A DNA stretch of 64,000 bases from Microbacteriaceae bacterium (lineage in GTDB: Bacteria > Actinomycetota > Actinomycetes > Actinomycetales > Microbacteriaceae): contig JAODMT010000024.1 in NCBI GenBank assembly GCA_025464975.1, forward strand, positions 248,001 to 312,000, written 5' to 3'. Each line of letters starts with the position of its first letter. Positions within the stretch are counted from its first letter, which is position 1. The translations under genes and the position numbers were made by a program. This document shows positions 25,901 through 33,915 of the stretch, in pieces. The notes beneath the pieces were generated by a model. That model was not told the DNA's origin. It saw only the letters and a program-made list of their open reading frames with translations, and ran no database searches.

Positions 25901-26266
25901 CTGAGTGGCACCGACACCGCCCTCGAGCCACTGGGTAGCACTCGTGAGACGCAGTGCTCCCGAGCTGCCCGTATCGACCGCTGGCGTGGAACATCCTGGA
26001 ACCGGTGTCGCCGCGGTGTCCGAGCCCGCCGTGAGGCACGCGACGTTCGAGCTGGCGGGTGCGGCCGGTTTGATATATCCGGCTATGGACGCGCCCGTGA
26101 AGCTGTCGGTGACGAAGACCGTCTGCGCCGCCGTTGCCGCCGAGGCGGCCGTTACCGAAGTCAGAGTGAGAGCAGCGATACCCGCGACAGCAGCTACGAC
26201 GAACGCGAGTCGCTTCCGTGAGGTTCTGGCCGAGCGGCGTGCGGAAGGGGCGCGATGAGCGAACAC
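23000..26266 (-). CDS. LAxTG-anchored surface protein with lectin-like domain and six Ig-like repeats
   Basis: A 1088-residue exported protein. A Sec signal (residues ~18-45, hydrophobic core ending ASA) is followed by a legume-lectin-like domain (~48-360, GADGIVFYLAVTDP and GGSLGY) and a DUF11-type domain (~365-480). Six Ig-like type-3 repeats of ~90 residues follow (~485-1045), five or six with a Cys pair about 9 to 11 residues apart that may form a disulfide. LAFTG at 1050-1054, a hydrophobic helix and an RRRR tail form a sortase signal. It is probably a cell-wall adhesin or glycan binder. A GTG start has AGGA five bases upstream. It forms a single-gene unit. Confidence 0.87.
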   Translation of the reverse strand: MFAHRAPSARRSARTSRKRLAFVVAAVAGIAALTLTSVTAASAATAAQTVFVTDSFTGASIAGYIKPAAPASSNVACLTAGSDTAATPVPGCSTPAVDTGSSGALRLTSATQWLEGGVGATQSVPISKGIDAHFDSYQYGGSGADGIVFYLAVTDPYNPQVPTSIGQAGGSLGYSASGSGTAAKSGLDHGYLGLGLDNWGNYVTSGYEGAGCTPSSLSTTPSVTVRGPGNGTQGYCLLGQDTSIGSNALHGTDRASSDVPVEVIINPSNAIVNSAGTSKLTSASVAAASYAIVYKIGTKAQTMLTGLLPNLKSSTYIPASWYNPSTGLPYKLTYGWVASTGGSTDIHEINNFTAQTLTGPVPVLAATSSVSTGTPSSGSTATYTVKPSVTASGGSESENVQVTTTFPAGITPLTYTGTDYTCTISGQVETCTYTGTTAAGASLPALSLPFTAAGNPGATPLSISSVVASTDATVVTTSSTVTIGKVLTTTALSLAPTSPTYGSSETFTATVSPSAGTGTVAFTDTTTGATLCATAPVTNGIATCTATTAGPAGSHTITATYSGDTTYATSTGTTTAVTQSAPSTITVAASPATVKYGTPTTLSAAGLPAGATGTVSFADAGGNILCTSTAATHSCATSSTLASGSYAVTAAYSGDANYAAATSTIPAQLTVTKASAPALGATVDTPSVPFGSTGTFDTSGLRAGATGTITYTTADGTILCTATAPATSCASSSGLSAGSYTVTATYSGDANYTGGSSAAISFTVTKAAVTITATVNGGPNADAPFSTPATLDTSGVSTGATGSIQYTDQGGNILCTVTLPATSCATAADLAAGTYHVTATYQGDVNFDPATTTITADLTVTKASAPAFQATVDDTLVATIIHGATATLTTTGLAAGATGTIAYTAADGTVLCTATLPDASCTTEQNLPGGTYAVTPHYSGDSNHLAANGPRLRLTVQAQRSAIVAGTTVDNAGSTTTLTATGIPTGATGTITFTLNGTLLCTATLPDRSCTTTALGSGTHSVLAAYSGDASYAASRASVTVTVPVKAAALAFTGSPLPIPVILSLIVALLALGLLLVAAARRRRNQEG

Positions 26267-26371
26267 TCGGTCCTGTCGGGTGGGCCACCGAGAGGAATCG
26301 GCGGTATCGGGTAAATCGGGCTGGGAAGGCCCGGGAAAACGGCCGAGATTGCGGGGTAAGCATCTTTGACT

Positions 26372-26403
26372 AGGTAATTTCTAGCGCATAACTGGTATTA
26401 CCT
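26372..26403. promoter_or_regulatory. inverted repeat upstream of the surface-protein gene
   Basis: AGGTAAT (26372-26378) and ATTACCT (26397-26403) are perfect 7-bp arms 18 bases apart, in the AT-rich divergent region between the surface protein and psuG. Possibly an operator; no cognate regulator is adjacent. Confidence 0.4.
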
Positions 26404-26478
26404 CATGTCCCAATTCTGGGGGTGCTGCTCGATGGGTTCCCTCACCGTTTCATCGATGCGCCGCTAGTCTGATCGACT

Positions 26479-27405
26479 ATGAGCAGCCGAGGCACTGCAC
26501 CGGGATTGGTCGTTTCCCACGAGGTGCGGCACGCCCTGACGAACGGGCACCCGGTCGTCGCCCTTGAGTCGACGATCATCTCGCACGGTCTGCCGCGGCC
26601 ACGCAATCACGCCGCCGCGCAGGAGTTTGAGCAGATCCTCCGCGGGGCAGGTGTGACTCCGGCCACCATCGCCGTGCTCGACGGCATCGCGCGCGTCGGA
26701 CTCGACGCCGAGGGTATCCGGCGGATCGCCATGGATGACCTGGCCAAGGCGAGCGTGCGGGACCTTCCGGTGCTCGCCGCGAGAGGCGCATCCGGAGCGA
26801 CGACGGTCGCCGCTACCGCTCACCTGGCCGCCCTGGCCGGTATTCGGGTCTTCGCCACCGGCGGTCTTGGCGGCGTACATCGCGGCGCAAGTGGCACGTT
26901 CGACGAGTCGGCCGACCTCACAACGCTCGCCGTAACTCCGGTCACGGTAGTCAGCGCCGGGGTGAAATCGGTGCTCGACATCGGCGCGACCCTCGAACGA
27001 CTTGAGACCCTGAGCGTGCCGGTGATCGGCTACCGCACCACGATTTTTCCGAGCTTCTGGCTCACCGAGTCGGCGTACTCGATCGACTGGTCGGTCGAGT
27101 CGGCCGCCCAGATCGCCGCGATCATGCGAAGCCAGGATGAGCTCGGCCGGAGGCAGGGGATCGTGATCGCCAACCCGGTTCCGAAGGCGCAGCAGTGGGA
27201 CCCGCAGGAGCACGAGCGGGTGCTCACCGGGGCGCTCGATGCCGCCGCCGAGGCAGGCATTACGGGAAAGGCCGTCACGCCGTTCCTACTCGCTCACATC
27301 GTCAACGCATCCGAGGGGCGAAGCCTCGAGGTGAACCTGGACCTCGCGCGCGGCAACATCCGGTTGGCCGGGCAGATCGCCGTCGAGTGGAGCTCCCTTG
27401 GCTGA
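26479..27405 (+). CDS. psuG: pseudouridine-5'-phosphate glycosidase
   Basis: A 308-residue PsuG/IndA-family enzyme that reversibly splits pseudouridine 5'-phosphate into uracil and ribose 5-phosphate. The motifs are VALESTIISHGLPRP near residue 28, the Lys-containing DDLAKASVRDLP, FATGGLGGVHRGA, and the loop YRTTIFPSFW. These match the trimeric Mn-dependent glycosidase. It overlaps a PfkB kinase that would supply pseudouridine 5'-phosphate, so the two form a nucleoside salvage pair. A TAGTCT -10-like hexamer at 26465-26470 lies nine bases before the ATG, suggesting a nearly leaderless mRNA. Confidence 0.93.
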   Translation: MSSRGTAPGLVVSHEVRHALTNGHPVVALESTIISHGLPRPRNHAAAQEFEQILRGAGVTPATIAVLDGIARVGLDAEGIRRIAMDDLAKASVRDLPVLAARGASGATTVAATAHLAALAGIRVFATGGLGGVHRGASGTFDESADLTTLAVTPVTVVSAGVKSVLDIGATLERLETLSVPVIGYRTTIFPSFWLTESAYSIDWSVESAAQIAAIMRSQDELGRRQGIVIANPVPKAQQWDPQEHERVLTGALDAAAEAGITGKAVTPFLLAHIVNASEGRSLEVNLDLARGNIRLAGQIAVEWSSLG

Positions 27406-28318
27406 TGGGCACCGTGCTGATGGGCAGCGAGCTGATCGGCGCCGGATCGTCGTGTTCGGCGATGTCATCGATGACGTCGTCGTCGTGCCAAACGGGCCGA
27501 TCCGGTGGGACACTGACACGCCATCGTCGATTCGCAACCGGGCGGGCGGCTCCGCCGCGAACGTCGCCGCCTGGATCGGATCGCTCGGGGGCGCAGTCGA
27601 CTTCGTCGGCATAGTCGGCGCCGACGACGTCTCCCGACATACGGCTCTGCTTCGGTCCGCCGGGGTGACGGCGCACCTCGAGGGTGACCCGACACACCCC
27701 ACCGGCGCGATAGTGATCATCGTGCAGGGCGAGCGGCGCACGATGCTCAGCGAGGGTGGTGCGAACGCCGGCCTCAGCCCCGACGCCGTGACCGACGAGA
27801 TGCTCGCCGGAGCGGGCCTCATCCACTTCACCGGCTACAGTGTGTTCTCGCAATCGGATCAGGCGCCGCTTCGCCGACTGATCTCCCGGGCCAGTCGACG
27901 AGGCGTGGTCGTCTCGGTCGATCCGGCTTCGGCTGGCTTTCTCAAGGACTTCGGGGCCGGGGAATTTCTCGCGGCGATTGACGGCGCGCAATTGTTCTTC
28001 CCCAACCTCGAGGAAGGCAGGCTGCTCACGGGTCTCACCGACCCGGTCGCCGTCGCCGAACGGCTCACGGAACGCTTTCACATCGTGGCGCTGACCCTGG
28101 ACACCGCGGGGGTCGTGGTCGCCGAACGGGGCCAGCCGACGCTGACGGTCCCCGCCATCCCGATCGAGATCGCCGACCCGACCGGGGCGGGAGACGCCTT
28201 CGCCGCCGGGTTCCTCGAAACTTATGCGTCTGGCGCGGGAGTCTTCTCCGCCGCGGAGGCCGGCGTTCGGGCCGCGTCGATTGCCGTGGTCACTGTTGGT
28301 GGCCGCCCGCCCGCCTGA
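27398..28318 (+). CDS. PfkB family carbohydrate/nucleoside kinase, probable pseudouridine kinase
   Basis: A 306-residue ribokinase-family enzyme. It has GDVIDDVVV at the N-terminus, GGSAANVAAWIGSLGG (PfkB signature 1), the GADD loop and the C-terminal DPTGAGDAFAAGFL with catalytic Asp and anion hole. Location directly after psuG, overlapping by 8 bases, argues for pseudouridine as substrate (PsuK role), though ribose or adenosine cannot be excluded by sequence. It begins with TTG; GTGGAG sits a few bases before. Its 3' end overlaps the convergent photolyase gene by 29 bases. Confidence 0.85.
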   Translation: MADGHRADGQRADRRRIVVFGDVIDDVVVVPNGPIRWDTDTPSSIRNRAGGSAANVAAWIGSLGGAVDFVGIVGADDVSRHTALLRSAGVTAHLEGDPTHPTGAIVIIVQGERRTMLSEGGANAGLSPDAVTDEMLAGAGLIHFTGYSVFSQSDQAPLRRLISRASRRGVVVSVDPASAGFLKDFGAGEFLAAIDGAQLFFPNLEEGRLLTGLTDPVAVAERLTERFHIVALTLDTAGVVVAERGQPTLTVPAIPIEIADPTGAGDAFAAGFLETYASGAGVFSAAEAGVRAASIAVVTVGGRPPA

Positions 28319-29690
28319 CCTGCTCGTAGGCCGCAAGCGCCTGCGCCCGGGACTCCTTGAGGTCCACTATCGGTTTGGGGTAGGCCGCGCTCCCGAGCTC
28401 GGGAACGAAGGTTCGCTGATAGTCACCGTGCTTATCGAACTTCTCGGCCTGCAGAACGGGGTTGAAGACACGAAAGTAAGGCGCCGCGTCCGCACCCGAG
28501 CCGGCCACCCACTGCCAGTTCGCCGGATTGTTCGCCGGGTCGGCATCCACCAGTGTGTCCCAGAACCAGCGCTCGCCGACGCGCCAGTCGATGAGGAGAT
28601 TCTTGATCAGGAAGGATGCCGTCACCATGCGGATGCGGTTGTGCATGTACCCGACCTGCCACAGCTGCCGCATTCCGGCATCGACCAGGGGAATGCCCGT
28701 TCGACCGCGCTGCCACGCCTCAAGGTCGCGGCCTTCGCCCTGGTGCCAGGGGAACGCGTCGAACTCCGGCCGAAAGTTTTTCTCGTGAAGGTCGGGCCGG
28801 TGATAGAGGATGTTCCAGTTGAACTCGCGCCAGCCCAATTCGCCGAGAAATCTTGCCGCGCTGTGTCGGGCCTCCGGGGACAGCTCGCCGCGCTGCACCC
28901 GGTGCCACACCTGGAACGGGCTGACCTCGCCGAACCGAAGTCCGGGGGAGAGGCGGGAAGTGGCATTCGCGCCGGGGGAATCCCGAGCTGCGTCGTAGTC
29001 GGCGAGGTCTTCCGTGGCGAACTGCTCGAGCCGCCGGCTGGCATCCGCCTCGCCCGGCACCCACGTCTCGCGCAGTCCGCCGGCCCAGTCCGGATGCGTC
29101 GGCAACAGCTTCCAATCGTCGAGCGCATCGCCGGCAACATCCGGCACTCCCGCGAGCTCATTCGGCGCCGGGAGCGGGTCACGCGGGTGCGGCGCGGCGA
29201 GGCAGGCGTTCCAGAACGGGGTGAAGACGCGGAACGGGCCACCGGATGACGTCGTGACGGTCCATGGTTCGTGAAGCAGGTTGGCCTGAAAGCTGTGCAC
29301 CTCGAGGCCGGCTTCTCGAAGGCTCGTCATGAGGGCGGCATCCACAGTTCGTTCGGGGCCTCCGTAGCGCCGGTTCCAGAAAACGGCTCCGGCGTGGATC
29401 TCGTTCACGAGCCGGGGAAGTTCGTTCGCGGCGGCGCCCCGACGCAGCACGAGAGTGCCACCGAGCGCGGATAGCCCAGTGGCGAGGGCTTCGAGACTGT
29501 GGTGCAGCCACCATCGGCCCGCCCCGCCGAGCGGCCGGATTCCCGGCGACTCCTCGTCGAGAAGGTAGAGAACCACAAGCGGAGCACCGCGGTCCACCGC
29601 TGAGGCAATGGCTGGGTTGTCGGCGATCCGAAGGTCGTCACGCAGCCACACGATCGAGGGAGGGTAGTGAAGGGTCCCGTGCGTCGGCAT
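28290..29690 (-). CDS. phr: deoxyribodipyrimidine photolyase
   Basis: A 466-residue class I CPD photolyase/cryptochrome-family flavoprotein. The N-terminal antenna domain starts IVWLRDDLRIADNPA. The C-terminal FAD domain has LGWREFNWNILYHRPDL in part, TGIPLVDAGMRQL, GYMHNRIRM and the signature DADPANNPANWQW followed by GADAAPYFRVFNP. It repairs UV-induced cyclobutane dimers with blue light. The Trp and Asn residues of the active site are present, so repair activity is expected. The start at 29690 excludes a 40-residue extension with poor composition. The ribosome site is weak. A MarR gene lies upstream on the same strand. Confidence 0.93.
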   Translation of the reverse strand: MPTHGTLHYPPSIVWLRDDLRIADNPAIASAVDRGAPLVVLYLLDEESPGIRPLGGAGRWWLHHSLEALATGLSALGGTLVLRRGAAANELPRLVNEIHAGAVFWNRRYGGPERTVDAALMTSLREAGLEVHSFQANLLHEPWTVTTSSGGPFRVFTPFWNACLAAPHPRDPLPAPNELAGVPDVAGDALDDWKLLPTHPDWAGGLRETWVPGEADASRRLEQFATEDLADYDAARDSPGANATSRLSPGLRFGEVSPFQVWHRVQRGELSPEARHSAARFLGELGWREFNWNILYHRPDLHEKNFRPEFDAFPWHQGEGRDLEAWQRGRTGIPLVDAGMRQLWQVGYMHNRIRMVTASFLIKNLLIDWRVGERWFWDTLVDADPANNPANWQWVAGSGADAAPYFRVFNPVLQAEKFDKHGDYQRTFVPELGSAAYPKPIVDLKESRAQALAAYEQVRRAGGHQQ

Positions 29691-29776
29691 GACATCATCA
29701 GTACTCAGCCCTTGGCGGCTTTGTAAGTGGGCTCTTCGGATCGCACGAATCGCGGCCCGGACCGTACAGCTTTGGG

Positions 29777-30217
29777 TTAGGTCGGGTCGGCGAGGCGCAG
29801 CTTGTCGCACAGCGCGGTGAGGGTCGCCAGCTCGCTCGGGCTGAGCGTTCCCCCGACCCGGTCGGCGATCGATTGGATGTGACTACGGGCCACACGGCGG
29901 AACAGGTCGAATCCCTGGTCGGTAAGCGCGACGATCACGCCGCGGGCGTCATCGGGATCGTGGTTCTTGGCGAGCAGCCCTCGGGCGGTGAGCCTGTCGA
30001 CGAGCCGGCTCACGCTCGGTTGGGTGAGCAGCAGGTGCCGGTTCAGGTCCTTCATCCGCAATTGGCGGCCGGGCTGCCTGGAAAGATTGAACAGAACGTC
30101 GTATTCGTTGAGGGACAGCTCCGCGTTCGGGAACTCCGCGTTCAGATAGCGCATCACGGACACCTGGGCGCGGAACAGGGCCTCCCACGCGGCCACTGCC
30201 ACGGTCTTGTCGCTCAC
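29777..30217 (-). CDS. MarR family regulator upstream of phr
   Basis: A 146-residue MarR protein. The winged helix is at residues ~53-85 (LRMKDLNRHLLLTQPSVSRLVDRLTARGLL in part), with wing DPDDARGVIVALTDQG and terminal dimerisation helices. A GTG start has GGGAGGAG upstream. It lies 86 bp before phr on the same strand and could be co-transcribed, but photolyase control by MarR is not established. The long region upstream contains a hairpin and an ATAACG palindrome that could be its targets. Confidence 0.86.
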   Translation of the reverse strand: MSDKTVAVAAWEALFRAQVSVMRYLNAEFPNAELSLNEYDVLFNLSRQPGRQLRMKDLNRHLLLTQPSVSRLVDRLTARGLLAKNHDPDDARGVIVALTDQGFDLFRRVARSHIQSIADRVGGTLSPSELATLTALCDKLRLADPT

Positions 30218-30336
30218 GGGTCTCCTCCCACCCGATCCACTTTACGGAACGTCACGGGTGGGCAGGGCGACCACCGCCGAATGACGCGTGCGCGGGCTGG
30301 CGAAGTGTGGGACGAAAAGTCTTCGTTAACGGGATT

Positions 30337-30370
30337 GAGGGTCGGTTTCAGAGGCTAGAAACCGACCCTC
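30337..30370. repeat. perfect 13-bp stem hairpin without T tract
   Basis: GAGGGTCGGTTTC pairs fully with GAAACCGACCCTC around an 8-base loop. It does not follow a gene end and has no T run, so it is not a normal terminator. It may act as an mRNA structure or a protein site. Confidence 0.6.
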
Positions 30371-30445
30371 TCCCTTGCACCAAGAGTGTCCTGCAATCAC
30401 ATTCGCGGAAGCTGCCACAGCAAACAACTTCTGCTCTTGAACTAT

Positions 30446-30486
30446 ATAACGACAAGATAACGGAGCGCTAGTTATCATTTCGTTAT
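30446..30486. promoter_or_regulatory. nested ATAACG palindrome
   Basis: ATAACG-N5-ATAAC (30446-30461) is mirrored by GTTAT-N5-CGTTAT (30471-30486) across 9 bases; arms agree at 14 of 16 positions. It resembles a double operator for a dimeric regulator of the divergent MarR and hydrolase genes. Confidence 0.5.
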
Positions 30487-30598
30487 TTATGGAAAATTTG
30501 GGCAACGTTAAGCCAGGCCGACGACGAGCAAGCCAGGTCGTCGCCGGAGCGCCTATCACCGGGCTCACCGCATTCACCCGCGGAACGCCCAGGGTTGA

Positions 30599-31480
<882 letters not shown>

Positions 31481-31528
31481 CCGAAAGACAGAATGCTCCA
31501 GTGGAGTAGCTAATATCCCGGCAAAGAT

Positions 31529-31567
31529 AAGGGCGGCGAAGTCAGACATTCTGGCTCCGCCGCCCTT
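31529..31567. terminator. bidirectional terminator between hydrolase and racemase
   Basis: AAGGGCGGCG pairs with CGCCGCCCTT (10 bp), with a further GTCAGA/TCTGGC inner stem. T-rich tracts follow on both strands (TTTCT and TTATCTTT). Confidence 0.85.
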
Positions 31568-31580
31568 TCTCCAGTCAGGG

Positions 31581-32261
31581 TCACTGAATCTGCGCGGTTA
31601 CCGCCGACTTCAGCTTGAGCGCTGCGGCCTGTGGGCCCGAGATCACCGGAAGTCCGAGCGCCTCCTCCATGGCTGCGGCCGCGGGAGCAAGAGAGTACTG
31701 GCCGAGCAGCACCGCGTCGACGGAGCCGACGAAGGGCTTTGCCGCCTCGATCAGTGCTTCGGTCAGCGCGCTGACGTCGCCGGCTTTCGTGGCAACGAAC
31801 GCCGCGGGAACCGTTTCTCCGACCACCTTGGTTGCCGAACCATTCGCCTGCAGGAATTCGGCGAATCGCGCCACACAGTCGTTGAGTGCCGACTCGAAGG
31901 ATGCGACGAGGAGCACCGTGCCGTAGTCGCCGGCGAGGGCGGTTTCGAACGCGGCCTCGTCGGGGGCCAGGATGGGAACGTCCGCCTGGGTCGCCAGGGC
32001 CACCGAACCGTACATCGAACAGGTGAGCAGAACACCGGCCGCGCCCTCGGCGAGGGCGAGATCGATCAGGCGCGTCATCCGCTCGGCGAGGTGCGGAGTG
32101 ACGCCACCCTGCGCGTCTGCGTCCGGGAGGAGCTTGTCGTCGAGGATGTTCCACACTTCGGCTCCGGGGAACACCGTGTTCATTCCCGCGACGGCCGGGG
32201 CGATGGCCGCCGGCGTGGCGTGGATGAGCGCAATGCGCGGGGTGTCTGTCGCGAGCGTCAT
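31581..32261 (-). CDS. Asp/Glu/hydantoin racemase family protein
   Basis: A 226-residue protein of the cofactor-independent Asp/Glu racemase superfamily. Two catalytic Cys are expected in the family; Cys80 in LLTCSMYGS fits the first, while the second half has GQYSLAPA where many members have a Cys motif. Racemase activity is therefore doubtful, and an isomerase or lyase role of the superfamily is possible. Its ATG overlaps the stop of the OtnI-like isomerase upstream, so both belong to one operon of the sugar-acid island. The substrate is unknown. Confidence 0.75.
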   Translation of the reverse strand: MTLATDTPRIALIHATPAAIAPAVAGMNTVFPGAEVWNILDDKLLPDADAQGGVTPHLAERMTRLIDLALAEGAAGVLLTCSMYGSVALATQADVPILAPDEAAFETALAGDYGTVLLVASFESALNDCVARFAEFLQANGSATKVVGETVPAAFVATKAGDVSALTEALIEAAKPFVGSVDAVLLGQYSLAPAAAAMEEALGLPVISGPQAAALKLKSAVTAQIQ

Positions 32262-33046
32262 CGGGTCAACTCCTCAATCCAGGTGAGTCCCGCGGCGGTG
32301 TCGCCGGCGGGTTCGTATTCGCAGCCGATCCAGCCGGCGTAGTCGGAGGCGCGGATGGTGTCGAAGACCGTCCGGTAGTTGATTTCGCCGGTGCCGGGTT
32401 CGTGGCGACTGGGGGGATCAGCGACCTGAATATGGAAGATGTCCGGCAGCATCGCCTGCAGCTTCGGCACGAGGTCGCCCTCGTCGATCTGAGCGTGGTA
32501 GACGTCGAACAGGATGCCCACGTTGTCGGCATCCACGGCCTCGGCGACGGCGGCGGCGTGCGCCTGGGTGTCGAGGATGAACCCGGGTGCGTCGCGCTTG
32601 TTCTGCGCCTCGAGCACGATCCGGACACCCGTGTCCTTGGCCTTCTCGGATGCCCAGATGATGTTGCTGACAAAGCGGGCGAACGCGCGATCACGACTGA
32701 CGCCCTCCTGACGGATTCCGGCCATCACGTGGATGAAGTCGCTCTCCAGCTCGACGGCGTACTCGAGGGCGAGTTCGAAGTCCGCGCGGAACTGCGCGAC
32801 CTTGTCGGGCATGCAGGCGATGCCCGAGCGTTCGGGGGTTCCGGGTTGCCCGGTGGGTGAGTTGATCAGTACCTGCTTGAGGCCGGCATCCGTCAGACGC
32901 TTCTTCAACTCGGTCGCCGTGTACGGGTATGGCGCAGCGTACTCGACGCCGGTGAACCCGGCCGCGGCCGCGGCATCGAAGCGCTCGAGGAAGTCGATCT
33001 CGGTGAACAGCCACTTGAGATTGGCATCAAAGTTCAAAGCCGTCAT
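32258..33046 (-). CDS. otnI: hydroxypyruvate isomerase-like protein, probable 2-oxo-tetronate isomerase
   Basis: A 262-residue TIM-barrel isomerase (AP endonuclease 2 superfamily). It has NLKWLFTEIDFLERF at the N-terminus, GVEYAAPYPY, VLEAQN, DVYHAQ and GCEYEPAG near the C-terminus; the Glu, Asp and His metal ligands are present. Hyi and OtnI are hard to separate by eye. With otnK and otnC in the same island, 2-oxo-tetronate to 3-oxo-tetronate conversion is the best guess. GGAGGAAG upstream of the ATG makes the start secure and excludes 39 extra residues. It is first in a two-gene operon divergent from gntR. Confidence 0.83.
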   Translation of the reverse strand: MTALNFDANLKWLFTEIDFLERFDAAAAAGFTGVEYAAPYPYTATELKKRLTDAGLKQVLINSPTGQPGTPERSGIACMPDKVAQFRADFELALEYAVELESDFIHVMAGIRQEGVSRDRAFARFVSNIIWASEKAKDTGVRIVLEAQNKRDAPGFILDTQAHAAAVAEAVDADNVGILFDVYHAQIDEGDLVPKLQAMLPDIFHIQVADPPSRHEPGTGEINYRTVFDTIRASDYAGWIGCEYEPAGDTAAGLTWIEELTR

Positions 33047-33123
33047 CGGTCTTCCTCCGTTCTGGATCCGCCCTTTTCCGGATATCCGGCAGACGGACGC
33101 GCTGACGCTACTACTCGTCTTCA

Positions 33124-33156
33124 ATAGTATAGCGAGACCGCTAATCATATAGCGAG
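33124..33156. promoter_or_regulatory. GntR-type operator region between otnI-like and gntR genes
   Basis: ATAGTATAG (33124-33132) lies within a direct repeat of TATAGCGAG at 33128-33136 and 33148-33156, exactly 20 bp apart. A further AATATAGT is at 33221. The same ATAGTAT core recurs at two other divergent promoters of the island. Confidence 0.6.
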
Positions 33157-33243
33157 CGATCAAATTTGGCCCTTACCGGCGGATCCTCACTTTCATCCGG
33201 ATTCCCCCGATAGGGTGAATAATATAGTCAAGAGGGAGATACC

Positions 33244-33915
33244 ATGGCGAGCCGTCGAGAGCCGGGAACTACATATGCCGACACCGTCTACGATCTGCTC
33301 CTAAAGCAGTTCATGGTCGGCGCACGGGATGCGGGCCAACCTCTCAACATCCCGTCCATCGCCCGCGACTTCGATGTCAGCCAGACCCCCGTACGGGAAG
33401 CTCTTGCGCGGTTGGAGCACACCGGCCTTGTGACCCGTGAGCCGCTGAAGGGCTACCGGGTCGCGCCATTGTTTAGCGAGTTCGAGCTGGTCAAGCTCAT
33501 GGAAGCGCGTTTGGTTATCGAACCCGCGGTCACCCTCGAGGCCGCGCGTCGAGTTACACCCGAGTTCCTTGCCGAACTTCAAACGACGGTCGATGACCTG
33601 TCGGCGGCCGTCGAAGCCGAATCGTTCAGTGAGCACTGGCGCACGGACGACGCCTTTCATGGGCTGATCTCCCAGCACTCGGCCAACCCGTTCCTCGACT
33701 CGGCCTACCGGGCGATCGGTGGCCAGGTGCGTCGGTTCCGGCTGCTTGCCAAGGCGAGTTCGAGGACCGCGGCAATCACCATGATCGAACACGGACAAAT
33801 TATCGAAGCGCTCGAGGCGAGGGACGCGGACGGGGCCGCCCAAGCGATGCGCGCACACATCGAGGGAGCCGCAGCCCGTGCCCTCGCCGACCGAAAATCG
33901 ATCAGCTCGACGTAG
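33244..33915 (+). CDS. GntR family regulator (FadR subfamily)
   Basis: A 223-residue protein with an N-terminal winged helix (residues ~12-75, IPSIARDFDVSQTPVREAL then GLVTREPLKGYRVAP) and an all-helical FCD domain (~85-215) carrying the FadR-type His/Asp metal-binding pattern (DDAFHGLI, H188-containing MIEHGQIIEAL). FCD regulators sense carboxylic acids. Central position in the island and repeated ATAGTAT elements indicate that it controls all surrounding operons, including its own. GGGAG six bases upstream. Its end overlaps the convergent dehydrogenase by 14 bases. Confidence 0.9.
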   Translation: MASRREPGTTYADTVYDLLLKQFMVGARDAGQPLNIPSIARDFDVSQTPVREALARLEHTGLVTREPLKGYRVAPLFSEFELVKLMEARLVIEPAVTLEAARRVTPEFLAELQTTVDDLSAAVEAESFSEHWRTDDAFHGLISQHSANPFLDSAYRAIGGQVRRFRLLAKASSRTAAITMIEHGQIIEALEARDADGAAQAMRAHIEGAAARALADRKSISST

